Positions 54,422 to 62,100 of a stretch of DNA of 64,000 bases are shown piece by piece (the stretch's first letter is position 1; each line of letters begins with the position of its first letter). The stretch is from positions 62,001 through 126,000 of the forward strand of contig JAJAPY010000001.1 of assembly GCA_020523885.1 (NCBI GenBank), in the 5' to 3' direction. A model generated the notes under the pieces. It worked only from the letters and a program-made list of their open reading frames with translations, made no database searches and had not been told where the DNA came from. This DNA comes from Candidatus Liberimonas magnetica (lineage in GTDB: Bacteria; Elusimicrobiota; Endomicrobiia; Endomicrobiales; JAFGIL01). Both the position numbers and the translations under genes were made by a program.

Positions 54422-54608
54422 CAGTGAACAGTAACCAGTGACCAGTTACCAACAACTGCATTAGAAATCAGTAAGAACACAAAAAATTTGACATACTGTA
54501 GTAATTCAGTGTATAATTATAACCCATTAAATAGATTTTTGCTCTTTTGAATTTTGTAGTTTGATGTTAACTGTTTACTGATTACTGGTCACTGGTAACT
54601 GGTAACTG
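54422..54608. repeat. Inverted heptamer array between tRNA-Val and tRNA-Asp
   Basis: Left arm 54,422-54,456: CAGTGAA, CAGTAAC, CAGTGAC, CAGTTAC, CAACAAC. Right arm 54,567-54,608: TTAACTG, TTTACTG, ATTACTG, GTCACTG, GTAACTG, GTAACTG. The arms are complementary and separated by 110 AT-rich bases with no gene. Confidence 0.9.
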
Positions 54609-54613
54609 TAAAA

Positions 54614-54689
54614 GGGGATGTGGTGTAGCCTGGTTTAACACGCTGCCCTGTCAAGGCAGAGATCGCGGGTTCAAATCCCGTCGTCCCCG
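54614..54689 (+). tRNA. tRNA-Asp (anticodon GTC)
   Basis: The acceptor GGGGATG pairs with CGTCCCC (one G-T). The anticodon arm is CTGCC-CTGTCAA-GGCAG with anticodon GTC. The T-arm contains GGTTCAAATCCC. The discriminator is G, as expected for Asp; CCA is not encoded. Its 3' 17 bases are part of a 98-bp direct repeat. Confidence 0.96.
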
Positions 54690-54770
54690 TTTTACTTCCC
54701 TGATAAGGGATTTGAAGCCGACCCGAAGCGCTGCCCTGTGGCAGAAGAAGCGAGGGCGGCCGGTTTCGGA
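54673..54770. repeat. 98-bp direct repeat, copy 1 (includes tRNA-Asp 3' end)
   Basis: Identical to 54,799-54,896 (offset 126). Its first 17 bases are the 3' end of tRNA-Asp (AAATCCCGTCGTCCCCG). The rest contains hairpins CCCT-GATA-AGGG and CTGCC-CTGT-GGCAG, and CGCTGCCCTGT, also found in the tRNA anticodon arm. The 28 bases between copies hold another hairpin (ACCCGC-GAA-GCGGGT). Confidence 0.95.
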
Positions 54771-54798
54771 TGAACCCGCGAAGCGGGTGAGGGAGAAA

Positions 54799-54896
54799 AA
54801 ATCCCGTCGTCCCCGTTTTACTTCCCTGATAAGGGATTTGAAGCCGACCCGAAGCGCTGCCCTGTGGCAGAAGAAGCGAGGGCGGCCGGTTTCGGA
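54799..54896. repeat. 98-bp direct repeat, copy 2
   Basis: Second copy. It carries a detached tRNA-Asp 3' end without the rest of the tRNA, as at the far end of an integrated element that uses a tRNA as its attachment site, or as left by tandem duplication. Confidence 0.95.
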
Positions 54897-54932
54897 ATAA
54901 AAAGTACAACCCCATCAAAATATAGCACTCCC

Positions 54933-55727
54933 ATGAATTACAATACCCCAAAAAACTTGTCACCTTTCACAAGAACAGCTATTGAAGCAGCTTTAGCCGG
55001 CGGAAAAATACTTAAGAAATATTTCAACAAAAATATAAAAGTTGATTACAAGGGCGAAATAGACCCTGTGACTATCGCAGACAAGAAAAGCCAGAAAGCT
55101 ATACTTGAGATAATAAAACAAAGGTTTCCCGGGCATACGACGCTTGGCGAAGAAGACAAGGAGAAAGCAATTTGTTCGGAATATTGCTGGATCATAGACC
55201 CGCTTGACGGTACGGTCAATTTTATACACGGTATGGAGATTTTCTCTGTCTCTATCGGGCTCAGCCATAATGGAAATATAATATCCGGCGTAGTATATGC
55301 ACCCCGTCTAAAGGAGCTTTTTGTAGCAGAAAAAGGCAAAGGAGCTTTTTTAAACGGTAAAAGAATAAGAGTTTCAAAGATAAATAGCCTGGTAAGGTCA
55401 CTTGTAGTTACGGGGTTTCCTTATTACGTGCATAAAAGTTCAAAACGGGTATTAAAAAATTTTTCCGGAATTTTAACTAAAGTTCAGGGACTGCGGAGGC
55501 TTGGTTCTGCTGCAATTGACCTTTCTTATGTTGCACGCGGAAAGTATGAAGCTTTTTGGGAAGAAGGCCTTAAACCGTGGGATGTGGCTGCCGGCTCTCT
55601 TATAGTCCGGGAAGCAGGCGGAAAAGTTACCGATTATGCAAATGGGAAAGGATATCTTTTAGGGGAAAATATTCTGGCAACAAACGGCAAAACACATAAA
55701 AAGATGCTAAAATTGATTAAACGATAA
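54933..55727 (+). CDS. suhB: Inositol-monophosphatase-family phosphatase
   Basis: From the ATG at 54,933 the protein has 264 residues and all metal-site motifs of the family: PVTIADKKSQ, LGEED, IDPLDGTVNF and, near the C-terminus, KPWDVAAGSLIVREAGG. It hydrolyses inositol phosphates or related sugar phosphates; the bacterial homologue SuhB also acts in transcription antitermination. An in-frame ATG at 54,864 would add 23 residues encoded by the 98-bp repeat, which are unlike the family and probably not translated. The symbol is by family only. Confidence 0.9.
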   Translation: MNYNTPKNLSPFTRTAIEAALAGGKILKKYFNKNIKVDYKGEIDPVTIADKKSQKAILEIIKQRFPGHTTLGEEDKEKAICSEYCWIIDPLDGTVNFIHGMEIFSVSIGLSHNGNIISGVVYAPRLKELFVAEKGKGAFLNGKRIRVSKINSLVRSLVVTGFPYYVHKSSKRVLKNFSGILTKVQGLRRLGSAAIDLSYVARGKYEAFWEEGLKPWDVAAGSLIVREAGGKVTDYANGKGYLLGENILATNGKTHKKMLKLIKR

Positions 55728-56146
55728 AAAACAGGGATAAGGGCTAAGGTGTAAAGGGGTAAACGAGAAACAAGGTTTTTATTGCACATTACCACTCCCG
55801 TTTTTTAAAATTTTTAGAAAAAGATTGCTCATAATGTATTTTTTAATAAAATATAGTTGAAAAATGAAAGTATTCTTGTTATTGCTGTTTTCATGATAAT
55901 AACATTCTTAAGGAAAAAGTATCTTGTTTCCTATCTATAAATCTGGAAAACCCAAAAAGTAGATTTTTTAAACCTTTCCTTTATTCAATACCCACACTAA
56001 ATACAAAACAACAAGATTTTGCATATATTTTACGTTATTTTCATAAAATATACTTGAATTTACTATATAATCTCATTATAGTATTAATAATATATATATA
56101 TTGATTAAAGTCTAATCTTGCCTTTCAGTAATTAATTTTTAATTTT
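55728..56146. other. AT-rich spacer before giant gene 2, with one heptamer array
   Basis: 419 bases, strongly AT-rich, no gene seen. At 55,734-55,762 there is a short array GGGATAA, GGGCTAA, GGTGTAA, AGGGGTAA without a clear inverse arm. A TATAAT lies at 56,066-56,071 but no good -35 stands 16-18 bases before it. There is no Shine-Dalgarno just before the ATG at 56,147. Confidence 0.4.
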
Positions 56147-59100
56147 ATGTTTAAATCTATAAAAGAATTCAAATTAATGTTTTTAAATGGATTAAATTTT
56201 ACGAAATTCATAAGTTTTGTAATTTTATTATTCTTTACATATTCATTTGTTGTGTTTGAACCCTTGTACGGCATTACGGAATTGATTAAAGATACTAAAA
56301 AAATAAATGAGTTATATGGAGAAAATACGTGTGTACTTCCGTACCAAAACGGAAGGGTGGTAGAGGGCAGCTATAAAGATGAAAATAACCTGATCGTCTG
56401 GATCCAGGATCTGCACTGCCACCCTGAAGTGCAGAAAAATATATACAAAATTCTTAATCTTTGGGATAAGGAATACAGCCTGGATAAAGTGTTCGTAGAA
56501 GGTGCTCCGCGGGGTAAGCTTGGATCAAATCTTTTAACCTGTATACCTAATAAAGAAATAAAGCAAAGAACAGCAGATATGCTTTTGGCTACTGGCTTGC
56601 TTTCTGCCAGTGAATATTTCTCTACCATTGAAAATAAAGATAATCTTTATGGTTTGGAAGACTGGGATGTTTACAAAGATAATTTAAACCGGATGAGGAG
56701 CCTGATAGCTGAAAAAGAGAAGAATGTTCCTGTTGTAAAGGATTTAAAGTCTAATATAAACGGCATAAAGGGCAGGTTTATTTCAGGAGAACTTAAGAGT
56801 ATATGCAGATTTATGGAAAAGGAAAATAAAACCGTGCCTTTAAAATGGTATTTAAAACTTGAAAAACTCGGCACGCACTGCGGCGAACAAACAGCCTGGT
56901 ACCCGAATTTAAACCGTTATATCGCAATGTTGAAGTTAAATCATAGAATTAATTATAAACGCCTTAGTAAGGAACAGCAAGAATACCTTGCCCAGCTTAG
57001 GCAAATTCTTCCATACAGGATCTATGTGAACCTCTTAAATAAACTGCAGGGGGAAAATAATCCTGCTGAATATTATTTTATTTTAAGCAGGTTAGCGCCG
57101 AAATATACTCCGAATATTGATACAAAGTATCCGAATTTAGCTATGTTCATAGAGTATATACGTTTAAGTTATGAGTTAAACCCTATCAAATTTGTATATG
57201 AGAAGAATGCTTTTATGGACAGGGTACTTGCCAATTATACCGGAAGGCTGACAGATAAAGAAATGATGTTTTTGGTTAAGATGAGCGATTATCTGGAAGG
57301 TTTTGCCAACCTCAAGATCACTTCGGAAGAGTTCGAGGAATTCAGTAAAAATACATCCGATTTTAATGTATTGCTAAAGAAATATCTGCCTCAAAAGAGT
57401 ACATTGCTAAATGAAGTAACCGGGATCTCAAATGAATCTGAGATGTCCAAATATTATAACCAAAACTTAAAGAGGAACGGAATATTTCTTGAAAATATTA
57501 TTAGCGAGACAGGTATAGAAGAAAAGAACTCTCAAGAGAAACAGGAAGAACAGAATTGGCATGCAGTTATGAGCAGGCTTAAGGAATTCAAAAAAATTAC
57601 GGTCGTAATTGCCGGCGGCTTTCATGACGGGATTACTGAAAGGTTTAAAAAAGCAGGTATATCCTATCTTGTTATAAGCCCAAATGTGACAAAAGATTAC
57701 AATGAAGCTATTTATGAGAAAGTCCTTTGTAATAAAGTACAGCCTTCGGATATAGCGGGTTCTGCTTTAGCCCCTGGTGAAGCCGCGAAGCTTTTAAGCG
57801 ATGGCGAAGTTGGTGTTTTTCATGACAGATTAATAGCGTTTGCAAAAGTCACTCCTTCCATAACTACCGATATTAATGAAATACAGAAGTTTATTGATGA
57901 ATATCTTAAAGTAGTCAGGCTATTGCTGGGAGATAAAAGCGATGTATTAAAAGATCTTGTTGTAAGGGTAAGCAAAGACGGAGAAAAAATAATAATAAGC
58001 ATAGAAGATAATAATTACAGGTATAAGGTTGCTACAAATAGCGAAACAGGTAAAGTACAAGGCGGCAAGGCTGTAAGTGAGGAAAGTAAATTACAGGCCG
58101 GAAAAAGATGGCTGCGAGGTATCTTAACAAGATGTGTCTCGGCATTAAATAAGGTTATTAAATTTGTACAGACGCCGGAAAAAGGAAATACGATCAAAAA
58201 TGTTATACGTTCTATTAAACCGCAATTTACCAAGGCGCTTTGGCTTAAAGCCGGGAAAGAAGAACTTCTTTTTAGGTTTGCTGCAGGCATAGCAGTAGAG
58301 CTATTGTTAAAGAATAACAATATTCTTGGCATAGGAACGGTTGTAACTTTAAGCGCGGTCTTGTTTTCCGCTGCCCATGTGATAAGGCAGTGGTTAATAG
58401 ACAGGGATAAGGCAAAAGGAACACATAAATACAGCAGTTTATTAGATGCATTTAAAAAAGAATTTATCCCTTATCTCCTTCCTTCCCTGTTGTTTACCGG
58501 TATTTATCTCATCTTTTTTGGCATATCTCATGTATTCCCTTTAACAACTCCAATATCTATTTTTGCCGGATTTGTTGCAAGCACAATTACTCATGCTGTA
58601 TGGAATGCAGCCTATTCTTATCTTGCCTCTATTGGAAAGGTGCCGTTATGGATGCGCCTGGCTGATCTTAATTCTTCGGATTTAGAGATGCTTATTGCGG
58701 ATTTGAAAAATAAAGAGCCTGAAAAAAGATATGAAGCAATTATGAGGCTTGGAGAGCTGGGGAATGCTAATCTTGCAGCAGAGAGTCTTTTTGACATAGT
58801 TCTTGATGAGGATGAATTATCTAGCATCAGAGTAACTGCCCTGAGGGTTTTGCTTGGAGTAGAGGCCGGCAGAGAGTCGTTTAATGAAAGGCTTTCACAA
58901 GCAACAGACGGGATACGGGATGAAGCTGTAAAACGTGCAGTCTTGCAGGTTGTTAATCCAGCGGCTTTGCAGGATGATGATACTGGAGAACAAGCCCGTC
59001 CGCAAATTTTAACAGCTGCTGAAATTGCTGCCGGAACAAAAGCTCAAGCACAAGCTAAAGAGGCGGCAAGGCCTAAAAGGACAGTCTCGGATTTCAAGAT

Positions 59101-62100
59101 AAGAAAAGCAATGGCGGAATTAAGTAAGTATCCGCCGATGATTGTAATGCAAGGGTTGATAGCGGAGTTGGCGAACTATGGCACGGAAGCTGAAGAGGCA
59201 ATTCCATTGTTACGGAGGATGGCTTTGAATCCGTTGATAAGCGGTTTGCATCCTCTTATTTTATATGCACTTGAAAGGATAGGCGGCAAAGAGGCTGTTA
59301 ATGGTGTAGGAGAAGAGGCCGGCCGGCCGGTGGAAGACGTACCTGTAACAGAAGATGAGGAAGTGCAGGATTTGCTGCATGATCTGCAGAGTGATAAATC
59401 GAGTGTTTTCAATGTTGCCATAAGACGACTCGGCCAGTTAGGGCCAAGGGCAGCTTCAGCCGGTGTAGTACTTGTTAATATGATTGAACACCAGAACAAC
59501 TACACCACTAAGATACTTATTCTCCAGGCTTTAAAGCAGATAGGCCTGAATGACGAAGCCAGAGCAAGGCTGATACAAGTAGCTGAATCAATGAGAGACG
59601 GCATGATAGCTGATAAGATAAAGGAAGTTTTGGCGTACCCGGAAGATAAAGATTTAATACAAACCTACATTGATAAATTGGTGAATGAGGCTACATTTAA
59701 GGATGGGCTTGACGGGCTTTTAAGCATGGGTTCAGCCGCTAAGCCGGCTCTAAGAGTGCTTGTAGATTTATTAAGAAGCTATGCAAAGGGGCGTGATAAC
59801 ATAAAGAAGGCGCTTGAATCCCTGGCAAAAAATGAGGATATTTTGCGTAAACTTCTTTCTATCGCTGTAGATGACGCCACGTACGATGATATTCGGCATG
59901 ATATATTTGACGTAATTATTCGTGCCGGAGATAAAGCAGTTCCTTCTCTTGTAGAAGCTCTTAATGATCCAAAATTAAAGGGAATAGTGTTTAACCGGAT
60001 TTTAAATGATGTGGCAACGGCCATAATAAAAATAATATGGCTGCCCGAACCCAATTCCCCGGATAATATAAACTTATTAAAGAAATTATTTGTTCATGCA
60101 CCTTCTTCTTATACGAAGGCCATAGCCGGCAAGCTTGCCAAACAGGGGTTGCCGGGATTATTAATATTCAAAGATTTTATAGCAAGCAGTGATGATGCTG
60201 ATATTAAAATTGCATCATTAGAAACATTGAATAAAGCTCCCCTTGCAGAGCTTATTGAAGGCAATGAGGATTTAACAGCAGTATTGAAAGCAAGAGTAGC
60301 TGATTTAAATGAAAGCAAGGCTGTGCGGACTTTAGCTTTGGACCTTCTGCTTAAAGCCATTGCAAAGATGCCGGTAAGAGAGAAAAGATCATTGCTTGAA
60401 GAGTTACACACGGCATTGGAAAATGATGTCCCGCCTGGTTTAAAATACACTTTGGCCGTTGCTATACTTGACTTAGGCCCGGTAACTGCAGCTGAAAAGG
60501 AAGCTCCTGTTAGAATGAAAATAGAAGATTTGCGCGGATACCTTCAGTTCGGGAAAGCAATGAAAGAAACATTGGCTGCGGCACCTAAAAAAGGCGAAAC
60601 AAGGACAGCCTATTATCCATTCATAGGCGCAGGCAAAAATAAAACTGATTTTGAATCCGTAATAAGTTTTACAGATGCAGATTTGATAATAGGCACAGAT
60701 ATAAAGCCCATGAGTTTCAAGGTGTTTTCAGAGAGTGTAAAAAAGCAGTTTGAAGACATGGGAATACCTGTATCAAATATTGAAAGAGTAAAAGACCAGG
60801 TTTATAAGATCGAGTTTTTTGACCAGGCTCTTAAAAAGAAGCGGACGATCATCGTACGCTATTCATTCGATGCAACTAAAGACATCCCGCCTGAAGCCGG
60901 GACAATAGATGTGCTTTATACAAGAAATCCGGGAGAGTTTTTTACAAGAATGTCCGAAGCGGCTGTAACGGCTTTATTCGATAAAATTGCGGAAAACGGC
61001 TATTTTTATATTGGCGGGATAATAGGCAAGCATACAGGCAAGCAGGATGTAAATGCCAGGAAAGATGAAGAGCTATCAATCTTGAGATCCCATGGATTTG
61101 AACTGGTTTCAAAAAGAGAAGAAGATACATATCCAGGGTCACATCAGTATTTGTTTAAGAAGCCGGAAAAAACAAAAGCCCGGCCTAAGGAACAAGCAGT
61201 TCCTTCACCTGGGCCTAGAGTAGATAAGGCATCTGCTGAAAGGAAAGCTAAAATTGTGCCTGAAGATATTGCAGCAGGGATTGAAGGCCTCGCCAACATA
61301 GCCGCCCGTGCTGCATGGAAAATGACGCATGGGCCAGATGAATCGCTGTATGAAAATACTGCCCTTATAAAAGCAAAAGAGTTTGTTCCCTATATTGAAA
61401 AAATATTTGATTCCTATTATAAAGCAAGTTTTGAACCAGATCTGCATCGTTTACACAGCGCTATGTTCTTTTATTTATTTGGGAATTCTCTGGATAAGTT
61501 TAAAGCCAGCAACGGAAATTTGGAAGAAATCAGGTTAGCCCAAGTACGGGAGTCTGTCAGATATTTATTGCAAAAAGAAATGAAATCAGGCCAAATAGAT
61601 GCTGCGCTGATTGAGCAGGTATTGCAGGGAAACTATCCATCAGGTTTGAGCGTGCCTGTAAAAAGAATATTGGATGCATACAAAAATGGAGCGTTTCCAG
61701 GCAGAATCCAGCGCATTTCGCGTCAGGTAAATACTCTAAGAGTCATTAGGAATGAACACCATGAACTTGCAAGTGCAGCGTATAATCTTGCAGAAATGGT
61801 AAGCGGCAAGCGCATTGCAATACACATAACAAAAGAAGAAGCCGCGGCAATTACTGCGGTTCTTTCTGAAATGACTGCGCGTATTGGCTATGACCTTAGT
61901 GAAAAAACGGACTTATTGTTTTTACAGGACGGTTCAGCTTATCTTTATAATCAAGATTTGCTGGCTTATGTTAATTATACACAAGATAAGCGGTTTGATG
62001 AAATACCTCCTGCGGACAGGATGGCAGAGGAATTACAAAACCCTTCTTCACCTTTTAATACTGCATTAGGTTATGAGTCAAAAGGTTTTGTTTCTGACTC

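Noticed and set aside
54712-54900. Plus-strand frame inside the 98-bp repeat, and the suhB extension from the ATG at 54,864
   Set aside because: Encoded by repeat DNA, with no ribosome site and no similarity to the phosphatase N-terminus; the ATG at 54,933 fits the family.
54589-54963. Minus-strand frame of 124 codons over tRNA-Asp and the 98-bp repeat
   Set aside because: It reads antisense through a tRNA gene and gives the familiar spurious TGFEPAISAL-type product; not a protein gene.
50214-55762. Heptamer arrays as a CRISPR array or as telomere-like repeats
   Set aside because: No spacer-repeat structure of 20-40 bases, no cas genes, and each array uses a different unit; the TTTAGGG-like unit is only one of five.
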